Part shown: one piece after another, positions 20,199 through 29,322 of the stretch
Layout: each line of letters starts with the position of its first letter
How positions within the stretch are numbered: the stretch's first letter is position 1
Source: Muribaculaceae bacterium
GTDB taxonomy: Bacteria > Bacteroidota > Bacteroidia > Bacteroidales > Muribaculaceae
Assembly (NCBI GenBank): GCA_029062005.1
Contig: JAIDQZ010000134.1
Location: 34,793 to 98,792, forward strand
Direction: 5' to 3'
Length of the DNA: 64,000 nucleotides
Position numbers and translations under genes: made by a program
Notes under the pieces: model-generated
Database searches by the model: none
What the model saw: only the letters and a program-made list of their open reading frames with translations
What the model was told of the DNA's origin: nothing

Positions 20199-22961
20199 AT
20201 GAAAAGGTTGAAATCTCTGATGCTCGGGGTGGTGCTGATGTCGATGGGTATTAATGCAAATGCCCAGGATCCCGACTTCCATATATATCTGTGTCTGGGA
20301 CAGTCCAACATGGAGGGCAGCGCTCCGATAGAACCCGTAGACCGCGAAAATATTCCGTCACGCTTCAAGGTGATGGCAACCAGCGACTACAGCAATACAA
20401 AACGCTCTACAGGCGAATGGTATGAGGCTGTGCCTCCATTGCTAAGGGAGAATACTGGTCTGACACTTATGGATTATTTCGGACGTACAATGGTAGACAA
20501 TCTCCCCGAAAATATCACAGTCGGAGTAGTTCCTGTGGCTGTCGGAGGATGCAAGATAGAGCATCTGAGCAAAGACTATGATCCGGCTACGGTCACTTCA
20601 GAGGCAGACTGGTTTCAGGGTTTCATGAAGGCATATGACAATAAACCCTACGACCGGCTTTTGGAATGTGCTAAAAAAGCGCAGAAAGATGGAGTGATCA
20701 AGGGAATACTGCTTCATCAGGGGGAATCCAACACCGGAGAAAAGGAGTGGCCCGAGAAGGTAAGGAAAGTCTACGACAACCTTCTTGCAGATCTCGGACT
20801 TGCACCTAATTCCGTTCCCCTTATTGCAGGCGAGGTGGTCTCTTCCGAAAAAGGCGGTGTATGTGGAAGCATGAACCCTATAATCAATACGCTGCCGGAT
20901 TATCTTCCGGTCGCTCATGTCGTGTCATCAGCCAACCTTCCCCAGCGTGGCGACGGACTTCATTTCACTTCTTATGGATATCGTGAGCTTGGAAGCCGCT
21001 ATGCAAAGGAGATGCTTTCATTAATGGGCATTGACGATCCTAAGCTCAACTATTCGGCTGAGGCTAATTTCATACCCTCTTCCTATGAAGTGAAGAGTCC
21101 TGACGGAAATACTGTGGTGACAGTGTCAGACAACGGAATGACTTTGACCTACAGTATCGCTTATGACGGCAATGTGTTCCTGCTTCCGTCTCCACTTGGG
21201 GTGAAAACCAATATCGGTGATTTTACATCCGGACTTGATATAACTTCGGTTTCAGGTGTGAAACAGGTGGCGGATTCATATTCACTTGCAAATATCAAGA
21301 AAAGCAAGGTGGACTATGTCGCCAACGAGGAGACTTTCACCGTGTCGCAGGGAGGCGTTCCGGTATTTGACCTTCAGATGCGTGTAAGTGACAATAATGT
21401 GGCGTTCCGCTATAGGTTGTTGCCCATGGGTGAAACTCTTTGCGCCGTAGTGGACAGTGAACTCACCGGATTTGTTTTTCCTGACGGCACCACTACTTTC
21501 CTATGTCCTCAGATGCAGCCAATGACAGGATTTGCAAGGACGGCTCCCAGCTATGAGACTAATTACGACCTTGACGATGTGATGGGTAAGAATGGATGGG
21601 GCAACGGCTACTCTTTCCCGTGCCTTTTCAGGAACGGCGACAACGGATGGACTTTGATTTCAGAGACCGGCATTGCGGGAGACTATTGCGCGTCTCACCT
21701 TGCCAATAAGTCGGGAGGGGAGTATTGCATAGCATATCCGAATAAGAACGAGAACAATGGTTTCGGTTCTACCGGTGCCCAGATTGCACTGCCGGGATTC
21801 ACTCCATGGCGTACTGTGACTGTCGGAGCCGATCTTGCCCCCATAGTTGAGACCACTGTGCCCTTTGACCTCGTGGAGCCACTTTATAATCCGTCGAAGG
21901 ATTACGATTACGGCAAGGGAAGCTGGAGCTGGATCATCAAGATGGATCCGAGCTGTAATTTCGAGGAACAGAAGAAATATATCGACTTCTCCGCCGCAAT
22001 GGGCTGGGATACCGTGCTTGTGGATGCCTTGTGGGATACACAGATAGGATATGAGGGCATAGAAAAACTCGCAGCATATGGAAAGGAAAAGGGTGTGGAC
22101 CTTTATCTGTGGTATAATTCCAATGGAGCTTGGAACGATGCCCCCCAGGGTCCGCGCGGCATCATGAACGATATTGTGAAGCGCCGCAAGGATATGGCAT
22201 GGATGCAGAAAAATGGTATTCGAGGCATAAAGGTTGACTTTTTCGGAGGTGACAAGCAGGAGACCATGAGACTCTACCATGATATTCTTGCCGATGCCAA
22301 CGATCACGGAATACTCGTGATTTTCCATGGTTGTACTCTTCCGAGAGGATGGGAAAGGATGTATCCAAACTTCGCAGCTGCAGAGGCGGTGCTTGCAAGC
22401 GAGAACCTTCACTTCTCGCAGGGGATGTGTGATGCGGAGGCAAAAAACGCCTGCATCCATCCTTTTGTGCGCAACACCGTAGGAAGTATGGATTTCGGAG
22501 GAAGCACACTGAATAAATACTATTCAACAGACAATGCCCGTGGTTCGAAGCGCATGACAAGCGATGTGTTCGCTCTTGCCACTGCGGTATTGTTCCAGAG
22601 TCCGGTGCAGCACTTCGCTATGGCACCCAATAATCTTGAGGATGCTCCGGCATGGGCGGTGGAGTTTATGAAGAATGTGCCGACTACATGGGATGAGGTA
22701 AGGTTTATCGACGGTTATCCCGGTAAGTATATCGTCATGGCTCGCCGTAGTGGCGATGACTGGTATGTGGCGGGTATAAATGCTCAGGATGATCCCGTCA
22801 CTGTAGATGTTGAACTTCCGTCACTGGCGGTAGGAAAACCGATTTCGATGTATAGCGATGACAAAAACCTTATAGGTTCTGTCCGTACTGTTAAGGCAGA
22901 CAAGAAAGGAAAAGTCAGAATGACGATTCCCAAAAACGGAGGTGCAGTCGTCAAATACTGA
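20199..22961 (+). CDS. Bifunctional CE6 acetylesterase - GH97 glycosidase fusion
   Basis: The 920-residue secreted protein joins two enzymes. Residues 1-22 are a signal peptide. Residues 23-285 form a CE6/SASA esterase with Ser36 in GQSNMEG and His255 in DGLHFT, at exactly the same positions as in the preceding paralogue. From about 300 (YEVKSPDGNTVVTV) to the end it is a complete GH97: N-terminal beta-sandwich, barrel with YDYGKGSWSWI, IKVDFFGGD with Asp680 as the expected nucleophile, FHGCTLPRGWERMYPNF, and a C-terminal beta domain. An Asp (rather than the Glu set of inverting GH97) predicts a retaining alpha-galactosidase-type enzyme. No frameshift or stop separates the halves. Galactose or a related sugar on xylan side chains is the inferred target. 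Confidence 0.88.
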   Translation: MKRLKSLMLGVVLMSMGINANAQDPDFHIYLCLGQSNMEGSAPIEPVDRENIPSRFKVMATSDYSNTKRSTGEWYEAVPPLLRENTGLTLMDYFGRTMVDNLPENITVGVVPVAVGGCKIEHLSKDYDPATVTSEADWFQGFMKAYDNKPYDRLLECAKKAQKDGVIKGILLHQGESNTGEKEWPEKVRKVYDNLLADLGLAPNSVPLIAGEVVSSEKGGVCGSMNPIINTLPDYLPVAHVVSSANLPQRGDGLHFTSYGYRELGSRYAKEMLSLMGIDDPKLNYSAEANFIPSSYEVKSPDGNTVVTVSDNGMTLTYSIAYDGNVFLLPSPLGVKTNIGDFTSGLDITSVSGVKQVADSYSLANIKKSKVDYVANEETFTVSQGGVPVFDLQMRVSDNNVAFRYRLLPMGETLCAVVDSELTGFVFPDGTTTFLCPQMQPMTGFARTAPSYETNYDLDDVMGKNGWGNGYSFPCLFRNGDNGWTLISETGIAGDYCASHLANKSGGEYCIAYPNKNENNGFGSTGAQIALPGFTPWRTVTVGADLAPIVETTVPFDLVEPLYNPSKDYDYGKGSWSWIIKMDPSCNFEEQKKYIDFSAAMGWDTVLVDALWDTQIGYEGIEKLAAYGKEKGVDLYLWYNSNGAWNDAPQGPRGIMNDIVKRRKDMAWMQKNGIRGIKVDFFGGDKQETMRLYHDILADANDHGILVIFHGCTLPRGWERMYPNFAAAEAVLASENLHFSQGMCDAEAKNACIHPFVRNTVGSMDFGGSTLNKYYSTDNARGSKRMTSDVFALATAVLFQSPVQHFAMAPNNLEDAPAWAVEFMKNVPTTWDEVRFIDGYPGKYIVMARRSGDDWYVAGINAQDDPVTVDVELPSLAVGKPISMYSDDKNLIGSVRTVKADKKGKVRMTIPKNGGAVVKY

Positions 22962-22991
22962 TGATTAAGGATCCACTGATGATTAAGGATC
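22957..22991 (+). repeat. 17-bp direct repeat across the stop codon
   Basis: ACTGATGATTAAGGATC occurs at 22957-22973 and again at 22975-22991, one base apart. The first copy contains the TGA stop of the CE6-GH97 gene (22959-22961). The following ~90 bases are rich in GATC/ATCAT words but show no clear stem with a T tract. Confidence 0.85.
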
Positions 22992-23082
22992 AATAGAAAT
23001 AACGCATGATCTTTCATGACGGATCTGTATGGATCATCACTGATCATGAATAAAAGACAACTAACTAACTCAAAATAACAAA

Positions 23083-24498
23083 ATGGAACCAGTCAATAAC
23101 GGAAATAACCTTGAATCAAAAGGATTCTATAAGGTGTCGATGCTGAAGTGCATTGGCTTTGGTTCGGGCGACCTTGCCCAGAATCTTATCTACCAGACAA
23201 TCAGCATGTATCTGCTCTTCTTTTATACCAATGTCTACGGGCTCGATCCTGCGGTTGCTGCGGTGATGTTTCTGATTGTCAGGATTATTGATGTGATTTG
23301 GGATCCATTGGTAGGAACTTTCGTCGACAAGCATGATCCTAAGTCGGGCAAATACCGCTCTTACCTTATATTAGGAGGTATTCCACTGACAGGTTTTGCC
23401 ATACTCTGTTTCTGGAATGGCTTTTCCGGCTCCCTGCTTTATGCATATATCACCTATGTGGGGCTTTCAATGTGCTATACTTTGGTCAATGTGCCTTATG
23501 GTGCCTTGAACGCCTCGCTGACACGTGACACTGCCGAGATCACCAAACTCACTTCCGTCCGTATGTTTATGGCGAATGTAGGAGGGCTTGCTGTCGGAAT
23601 GGGTATTCCTATTGTTCTCAAACTGTTTGATCCGTCCGAGACTGAAGACATGTCGACACATGACTCCGCATGGCTTGCCACTATGACCATATATGGACTT
23701 ATCGGACTGGCGTTGCTCTTCTTCTGCTTTTTCCAGTGTAAGGAGAAAGTGGTGATGGATAAGTCGGAGACTGAAAACGTTAAGGTGTCTGACCTCTGGA
23801 TGGAATTTGTCCACAACCGTCCTCTCCGTATCCTTGCGTTCTTCTTCATCACTGCATTTGCGATGATGGCTATCGGCAATGCCGCCGGTGCCTACTATAT
23901 CAACTATAATATGCACGGCAATGCCGGGGAACTTTCCATTTTCATGGGTCTTGGCTCAATTCCGGCGTTCATCTTCATGCCGTTGATTCCGTCTATCAAG
24001 AAGAAAGTGGGCAAGAGAGGGATGTTCAACATTTTTCTTGTCACTGCCATAGTGGGTATGACGCTTCTTTACATCGTGTCTGTTGTGCCGTTTCTCAAGC
24101 ATATGTGGCTTGTCTACATAGCACAGTTTGTCAAGTCGACAGGAGTGATCGTTGCTACCGGATATATGTGGGCGCTCGTCCCGGAGGTTATTTCTTATGG
24201 CGAGTACACTCACGGTAGGCGTATTTCAGGAATTGTGAACGCTCTTACCGGTATCTTTTACAAAGCGGGCATGGCTCTCGGCGGAGTCGTACCCGGTCTC
24301 GTGCTCGCTTTCGTGGGATTCAACAGCGAGGCTGCCGAACAGACTGTACTTGCACAGCAGGGCATCCTTTGGCTTGTGGCAATCATTCCGGCAATACTTC
24401 TGATTCTTGCAATGTTTATTATCTCCCGTTATGAACTTGATGATCAGCGTATTGATGAAATAAACCGTGAGATAGAGGCACGCCATAACAATGCATAA
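23083..24498 (+). CDS. GPH-family (MelB-type) sugar:cation symporter
   Basis: This inner-membrane importer is expected to carry xylose oligosaccharides into the cytosol. The 471-residue protein shows about 12 hydrophobic segments and the glycoside-pentoside-hexuronide signature: GFGSGDLAQNLIYQ in helix I, RIIDVIWDPLVGTFVDK with the cation-site acids, NVPYGALNASLTRD, and a late VPEVISYGEYTHGRRISG loop. The N-terminus lacks a cleavable signal, and the C-terminus is a short charged helix. It is the only inner-membrane transporter in the locus and lies just before a lipoprotein GH10 and a cytosolic GH43, consistent with import of short oligomers. Xylo-oligosaccharide specificity is inferred from neighbours. 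Confidence 0.9.
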   Translation: MEPVNNGNNLESKGFYKVSMLKCIGFGSGDLAQNLIYQTISMYLLFFYTNVYGLDPAVAAVMFLIVRIIDVIWDPLVGTFVDKHDPKSGKYRSYLILGGIPLTGFAILCFWNGFSGSLLYAYITYVGLSMCYTLVNVPYGALNASLTRDTAEITKLTSVRMFMANVGGLAVGMGIPIVLKLFDPSETEDMSTHDSAWLATMTIYGLIGLALLFFCFFQCKEKVVMDKSETENVKVSDLWMEFVHNRPLRILAFFFITAFAMMAIGNAAGAYYINYNMHGNAGELSIFMGLGSIPAFIFMPLIPSIKKKVGKRGMFNIFLVTAIVGMTLLYIVSVVPFLKHMWLVYIAQFVKSTGVIVATGYMWALVPEVISYGEYTHGRRISGIVNALTGIFYKAGMALGGVVPGLVLAFVGFNSEAAEQTVLAQQGILWLVAIIPAILLILAMFIISRYELDDQRIDEINREIEARHNNA

Positions 24499-24552
24499 TC
24501 GACTTCTTTCAAGCTAAAGCAAGCCATAAATGCATAATAATTCCCCCGGTTT

Positions 24553-24573
24553 GGACGCACGCTTCGTGCATCC
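24553..24573 (+). repeat. GGACGCACG palindrome family copy, one mismatch
   Basis: GGACGCACG-CTT-CGTGCATCC, a 9-bp stem with one mismatch against the other copies. It lies in the gap between the symporter gene and the second GH10. Confidence 0.75.
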
Positions 24574-24600
24574 ATCGGCTCCGGCAAATACAATCAATTC

Positions 24601-25737
24601 ATGAAAAAGCACTTATTACCATATTTCTGCATAACCGTTTTAGTCGCTTCGTGCTCATCCTCGAATGCAGAGCAGATACCAACCGTAAAGGACCATTTTA
24701 AAGATGATTTCCTGATAGGCGCGGCTTTACCTGTGCGTCATGTCGATGGTATGGATCCGAAGGCAGACTCGATCGTAACCCTGCATTTTAATTCGATTGT
24801 GGCTGAAAACTGCATGAAAAATGAAAAAATTCAGCCGGAAGAGGGAAAATTCTTCTGGGATGATGCCGATAAGTTTGTGAAGTACGGTGAAGACCGTGAT
24901 ATGGCGATAATCGGGCATGCTCTTGTATGGCATTCACAGCTCGCTCCATGGTTCACAAAGGATGCCGTTGGAAACGAAGTAAGTCCGGATGTCCTGAAGC
25001 AGCGTATGAAAGATCATATCTATGCCGTAGTTGGCAGATATAAAGGAAAGATAAAAGGCTGGGATGTTGTCAATGAGGCTATCGTAGATGACGGAAGCTA
25101 CCGTAACTCCCCCTTCTACCGCATACTCGGCGAGGATTACATCCCTCTCGCATTCCAATATGCACATGAGGCGGATCCGGATGCTGAACTCTACATCAAC
25201 GACTTCTCGATGTTCCTTCCTGAGAAAAGAGAGGCTTACGTGAAGATCGTCAACGATCTCAAGAAACGCGGAATACGTATCGACGGCATAGGTATGCAGA
25301 GCCATATAGGTATGGATTATCCTGAATTTGACGAGTATGAGAAGAGTATCGTCGCTTTCGGCAATACAGGCTGCGACGTTATGATAACGGAACTTGATAT
25401 GTCTGCTCTTCCCACAATAGAGAAGGGCGCCGACATAGGCGCAATCTTCCGCATGACTCCCGAAGAACGACGTGAGGCATTGAAGAAATTCAATGTATAT
25501 CCCGACGGTCTTCCCGAAGATGTCAGCAAAGAATGGAATGACCGTATGGCTCAGGTATTTGCCCTTTATAAAAAGCATTCCGACAAGATATCACGTGTCA
25601 CCTGGTGGGGCACTACTGACGGTATGTCATGGAAAAACGGTTTCCCTATCCCGGGACGTACGGATTATCCCCTGCTCTTCGACCGCGAATACAACATGAA
25701 GCCTTTCATGCAGAAAATAATTGAGAACTTAGAATAA
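24601..25737 (+). CDS. GH10 endo-xylanase lipoprotein (second copy)
   Basis: The 378-residue protein has a lipoprotein signal with lipobox LVASC (Cys19) and a compact GH10 domain. Glu159 in WDVVNEA is the acid/base and Glu264 in ITELDMS the nucleophile; [14 protein letters not shown] and [10 protein letters not shown] are also present. The cysteine is followed by SSSNAEQ rather than acidic residues, so it probably lacks the surface export signal and faces the periplasm, where it would trim imported oligosaccharides. This differs from the first GH10, which sits next to the SusC/SusD genes. Location is inferred from the signal only. Confidence 0.93.
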   Translation: MKKHLLPYFCITVLVASCSSSNAEQIPTVKDHFKDDFLIGAALPVRHVDGMDPKADSIVTLHFNSIVAENCMKNEKIQPEEGKFFWDDADKFVKYGEDRDMAIIGHALVWHSQLAPWFTKDAVGNEVSPDVLKQRMKDHIYAVVGRYKGKIKGWDVVNEAIVDDGSYRNSPFYRILGEDYIPLAFQYAHEADPDAELYINDFSMFLPEKREAYVKIVNDLKKRGIRIDGIGMQSHIGMDYPEFDEYEKSIVAFGNTGCDVMITELDMSALPTIEKGADIGAIFRMTPEERREALKKFNVYPDGLPEDVSKEWNDRMAQVFALYKKHSDKISRVTWWGTTDGMSWKNGFPIPGRTDYPLLFDREYNMKPFMQKIIENLE

Positions 25738-25777
25738 TTGAGAATTGAGAATTGAGAATTTAGAATTTAGAATAATT
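25721..25777 (+). repeat. AT-rich short tandem repeat (TGAGAAT/TTAGAAT)
   Basis: The heptamer-like words TTGAGAA and TTTAGAA repeat several times from the last codons of the GH10 gene into the gap (ATTGAGAATTGAGAATTGAG and so on). The array overlaps the final residues of the protein (IIENLE) and its stop codon. Similar but shorter words occur at 16439-16480. Confidence 0.75.
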
Positions 25778-25788
25778 GTCTAATTTCC

Positions 25789-25876
25789 CTCCACAACCTC
25801 AAAACCTCAAGACTCCACAACCTCACAACCTCAAAACCCCACAACTCCACAACCAAAAAACTCAAAAACCAAAAAA
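25789..25876 (+). repeat. 8-bp tandem repeat array next to a start codon
   Basis: Eight units of an octamer (consensus CCTCACAA; forms CTCCACAA, CCTCAAAA, CCCCACAA, CCTCAAGA) run in strict 8-base register from 25789 to 25852. They are followed by three A-rich octamers (CCAAAAAA, CTCAAAAA, CCAAAAAA) that end one base before the ATG at 25878. The array is read as 5' untranslated sequence of the cytosolic GH43. An in-frame TTG far upstream would translate it as PQPHNLKT-like repeats, which I consider spurious. Confidence 0.85.
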
Positions 25877-25877
25877 A

Positions 25878-26858
25878 ATGTTACATCCCGAAAAAAGATA
25901 CCTTTTCCCTGCCGACTTTATGGCAGATCCCAGTGTGCACGTATTCAATGGAAAAATCTATATATATCCTTCCCACGACTGGGAATGCGAGAATGTAGAG
26001 AATGACAACGGCGACCAGTATGTGATGAAAGACATGCATGTCCTCTCTATCGATGGCAATCCGATGTCAGGAACAGTGACCGATCATGGCAAGGCACTCG
26101 ACATTGCCGATATTCCTTGGGCGGGTCGTCAGCTTTGGGACTGCGACTGCGCTGAGAAAGACGGAAAGTATTATCTATACTTCCCTCTTAAAGACAAGAA
26201 CGACATATTCCGTATCGGTGTGGCGATAGCCGATAGTCCGGAAGGTCCGTTTATAGCTGAGCCGGATCCTATCCGCGGCAGTTACTCTATGGATATATGC
26301 GTGCTAAAGGACAACGGAGAATATTATCTGTATTTCGGTGGTCTATGGGGCGGTCAGTTGCAGCGCTACAAAGACAACAAGGCTCTCGAAAGCGCTTATC
26401 TGCCTGAAGGCGCCGAGCCGTCGTTGCCCAGCCGTTGTGCGCGTCTGAGCAAGGACATGCTTCAGTTTGCGGAGGAGCCACGTCCCATTCAGGTGGTGGA
26501 CGAAGACGGTAATCCCCTACGTGCGGATGATCCTCACAGATTTTTCGAAGCTTCCTGGGTGCATAAGTACAACGGAAAATACTATTTCTCTTATTCCACA
26601 GGCGACAGTCATCTGCTCTGCTATGCGGTTGGTGACAATCCTTACGGTCCCTTCGTGTACCAAGGCGAGATCCTTACTCCTGTAGTTGGCTGGACCACTC
26701 ACCACAGCATCATAGAATATGACGGCAAGTGGTATCTTTTCCATCACGACAGTGTCCCGTCGGGCGGAAAGTCATGGCTTCGCAGCCTCAAGGTATGTGA
26801 ACTTACCTATGATGACAACGGCAAGATACAGACAATCGCCGGCATAGATGAAGCTTAA
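25878..26858 (+). CDS. Cytosolic GH43 beta-xylosidase/arabinofuranosidase
   Basis: I start this gene at the ATG at 25878; the frame is open further upstream only across a low-complexity octamer array. The resulting 326-residue protein has no signal peptide, unlike almost every other enzyme in the locus, and is a single GH43 propeller of family-typical length. The triad is Asp17 in MADPSVHVF, Asp139 in YSMDICV and Glu224 in FFEASWVHKY. It would hydrolyse oligosaccharides in the cytosol after uptake by the symporter three genes upstream. Xylosidase activity is the likely role, arabinofuranosidase the main alternative. Confidence 0.88.
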   Translation: MLHPEKRYLFPADFMADPSVHVFNGKIYIYPSHDWECENVENDNGDQYVMKDMHVLSIDGNPMSGTVTDHGKALDIADIPWAGRQLWDCDCAEKDGKYYLYFPLKDKNDIFRIGVAIADSPEGPFIAEPDPIRGSYSMDICVLKDNGEYYLYFGGLWGGQLQRYKDNKALESAYLPEGAEPSLPSRCARLSKDMLQFAEEPRPIQVVDEDGNPLRADDPHRFFEASWVHKYNGKYYFSYSTGDSHLLCYAVGDNPYGPFVYQGEILTPVVGWTTHHSIIEYDGKWYLFHHDSVPSGGKSWLRSLKVCELTYDDNGKIQTIAGIDEA

Positions 26859-26863
26859 CTTTT

Positions 26864-26890
26864 GGAGCCCTCCCAAGTCAGGAGGGCTTC
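26864..26890 (+). other. Hairpin between GH43 and GH31
   Basis: AGCCCTCC (26866-26873) pairs with GGAGGGCT (26881-26888), and two further pairs extend the stem with one wobble. The T content after it is low, so it is a possible stability element or weak terminator. Confidence 0.5.
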
Positions 26891-26911
26891 GACCTATCAT
26901 TTCAATGAAAT

Positions 26912-29320
26912 ATGAGACATATATTCTTGTCATTTATCTTTTTACTTGCATTTATGGCGTCTGCACAGATGCCAAAGGTCGACTTCATAACCCCTGACAT
27001 AGTGCGCGTCCGCTGGACTCCTGACGGTGCTGTCACTGATAATGCTACAGGCGTGTGCGTCTATCCGCATACTGATGTCAATGTCACGGAGTCGAAATCC
27101 GGATCACTGACAATCTATCGCTCGGATTCGCTTGAAGTGACAGTAGACGGTAAGGGTGGAGTGACGTTCTTTGATCCTGTTGCCAAGCGCATTCTACTCA
27201 AGGAGTCTGTAAACGTGCCACGCAAATTTGAAGAAGTGGTCAGGGAGAAGATTATTTACGATGATGCGTCCGCACGCATGGAAGAAACCGCTAACGGTAA
27301 GGTCACTGTAAAGGACATAATAAGCCGGGACACAATCGGCATGAACCGGCGTTTCGCAATAACGTTCGACATGTCTGCTTCTGAAGCTTTATATGGACTT
27401 GGTCAGCAGATGGAAGACTACATGAATCTCCTCGGCAAAACACTCTACCTGACCCAGCACAACCTGAAGGTATTCATACCTATGCTGGTATCCACAGCCG
27501 GTTATGGACTGCTCTTCGATGCCGGATGCTCCATGAAATTCGACAGCAAAGATAAAGGTCAGGGCACGAAAATAGGTCAGCGTTCCTCCGGATTTGAGAC
27601 AACGCTTGAGATGGAGGCTGCAAACACAGTTGACTATTATTTCATCAAGGGTGCGATGCCTGAAAATGTAGTGGAAGGCTACAGGTATCTTACAGGCAAC
27701 GTGGCGATGATGCCCCGGTATATGTTCGGCTATGTGCAGTCGAAAGAAAGATACGTATCATCTGACGATATAGTAAATACGCTAAAGGAATACCGCCGCC
27801 GTCACGTCCCGATTGACGTGATAGTGCAGGACTGGAATTACTGGCCTCAGGGATGGGGCTATATGAAGATGAACCGCAAGTATTATCCCGATCCAAAGGC
27901 GCTCGCCGACTCCGTTCATGCGCAGAATGCCAAACTTATGGTAAGCATATGGGCAAATCCGCAATACTGTCCGGAGGCTGATGATTTCAGAAGCAAGGGA
28001 CTGATGCTTGAACATTCCGTATATGATGCCTTCAGTCCTGAAGGAAGGGATCTTTATTGGAAGTATGCAGATGATGAATTTTTCTCCAATGGTTTCGACT
28101 GCTGGTGGTGTGACAGCAGCGAGCCTCTTGATGGAGACTGGAATCAACTTCCGGAACCTGAGAATGGCAAAACATATTCATGGGATGATCACGAACGGCG
28201 CTGGAGACTCAACGATGCTATTCTCTCAGAGGCATTGGGCGCTGAGAGGGCATGCCTCTATTCCCTCAATCATGCAAAGGGAATCTATGAGCATCAAAGA
28301 GCTGCTTCCGACAAAAAGCGTGTAGTCAATCTTACTCGTTCCTCATTCGCCGGTCAGCAGAGATATGCCACCGCTTCCTGGAACGGAGACACTTATGCAT
28401 CATGGGATTCATTCAAAAAACAGATACCGGGAGGAATCAACTATTTTGCTACAGGTAGCCCGTATTGGACCACTGACATAGGAGGCTTCTTTGTAAAGAC
28501 AAGTCCGCGATGGTTTCAGAAAGGTGAATTCCCTGAAGGAGTCAAAGACGATGCTTACAAGGAGTATTATACCCGCATGTTCCAGTGGGGCACTTTTCTC
28601 CCCATCCTGCGCAGCCACGGCACCGAGACTCCGCGAGAGATATGGCATTTCGGAGAGGAAGGCACCGAGTATTACGATGCAATACGCGACATGATCAATC
28701 TCAGATATTCGATGCTCCCGTATATATACAGTATGGCTGATGCCCAGACCCGTAGCGGATACAGCATGGCGCGTCCTCTTGCTTTTGATTTCCCGAAAGA
28801 CCGCAACGTATTCGATATAAAGGATCAGTACATGTTTGGTGACATCATGGCGTGTCCTGTCACCGATCCGGGTGTTGACTCAAGGGAGGTTTATCTTCCT
28901 GCAGGGTCCGGTTGGTATGATTTCTGGACCGGTAAAAGATTTGCCGGAGGTGAAACCGTCAATGCAGCCGCTCCTATCGATCGCCTCCCTCTGTTCGTTA
29001 AGGCAGGAAGCATCATCCCCACTACTGAAGTAGTGGAATACAGTGCCGCATCTGCCGGAAAACCTCTCACAATCGATATATATCCCGGAAAGGATGCTGA
29101 ATTTACCCTCTATGACGATTCAGGCGACGGATATGATTTTGAAAAGGGAGAGTTTACCCGTATAAAAATGATCTGGGACGATGCAAAAGGAATCCTTACA
29201 ATATCTGACCCTGCAGGTTCTTTCACCGGATCCCCCGATGTCCGCAAGATGACGATACGTAAAGGTGACAAATCCAAAACCATCAACTACAAAAACAAAA
29301 AAATTAAAATAAAACTGTAA
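26912..29320 (+). CDS. Secreted GH31 alpha-glycosidase, probable alpha-xylosidase
   Basis: The 802-residue protein has a signal peptide (1-18) and the full GH31 layout: N-terminal beta-sandwich (ITPDIVRVRW, DSLEVTVDG), (beta/alpha)8 barrel and two C-terminal beta domains (VKAGSIIPTTEVVEY, DIYPGKDAEFTLYDD). The nucleophile is Asp401 in WWCDSSEP and the acid/base Asp493 in ASWNGD, after SSFAGQQRYAT. In xylan and xyloglucan loci GH31 enzymes commonly act as alpha-xylosidases. Here an alpha-linked xylose or galactose on arabinoxylan side chains is the likely substrate. It is the first of a GH31-GH43 pair with a 2-base gap, so it is co-translated with the next gene. Confidence 0.88.
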   Translation: MRHIFLSFIFLLAFMASAQMPKVDFITPDIVRVRWTPDGAVTDNATGVCVYPHTDVNVTESKSGSLTIYRSDSLEVTVDGKGGVTFFDPVAKRILLKESVNVPRKFEEVVREKIIYDDASARMEETANGKVTVKDIISRDTIGMNRRFAITFDMSASEALYGLGQQMEDYMNLLGKTLYLTQHNLKVFIPMLVSTAGYGLLFDAGCSMKFDSKDKGQGTKIGQRSSGFETTLEMEAANTVDYYFIKGAMPENVVEGYRYLTGNVAMMPRYMFGYVQSKERYVSSDDIVNTLKEYRRRHVPIDVIVQDWNYWPQGWGYMKMNRKYYPDPKALADSVHAQNAKLMVSIWANPQYCPEADDFRSKGLMLEHSVYDAFSPEGRDLYWKYADDEFFSNGFDCWWCDSSEPLDGDWNQLPEPENGKTYSWDDHERRWRLNDAILSEALGAERACLYSLNHAKGIYEHQRAASDKKRVVNLTRSSFAGQQRYATASWNGDTYASWDSFKKQIPGGINYFATGSPYWTTDIGGFFVKTSPRWFQKGEFPEGVKDDAYKEYYTRMFQWGTFLPILRSHGTETPREIWHFGEEGTEYYDAIRDMINLRYSMLPYIYSMADAQTRSGYSMARPLAFDFPKDRNVFDIKDQYMFGDIMACPVTDPGVDSREVYLPAGSGWYDFWTGKRFAGGETVNAAAPIDRLPLFVKAGSIIPTTEVVEYSAASAGKPLTIDIYPGKDAEFTLYDDSGDGYDFEKGEFTRIKMIWDDAKGILTISDPAGSFTGSPDVRKMTIRKGDKSKTINYKNKKIKIKL

Positions 29321-29322
29321 TC

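Noticed and set aside
21660-22460. Long open frame on the - strand inside the CE6-GH97 gene
   Set aside because: It is antisense to the GH97 coding sequence and shows no recognisable domain; the + strand protein is clearly real.
25721-25876. CRISPR-like array
   Set aside because: The units are 7-8 bases, contiguous and without spacers, and there are no cas genes, so these are simple tandem repeats.
25776-25877. In-frame N-terminal extension of the cytosolic GH43 with PQPHNLKT-like repeats
   Set aside because: It is only the translation of a non-coding octamer array starting from a TTG; the ATG at 25878 directly precedes the GH43 fold.
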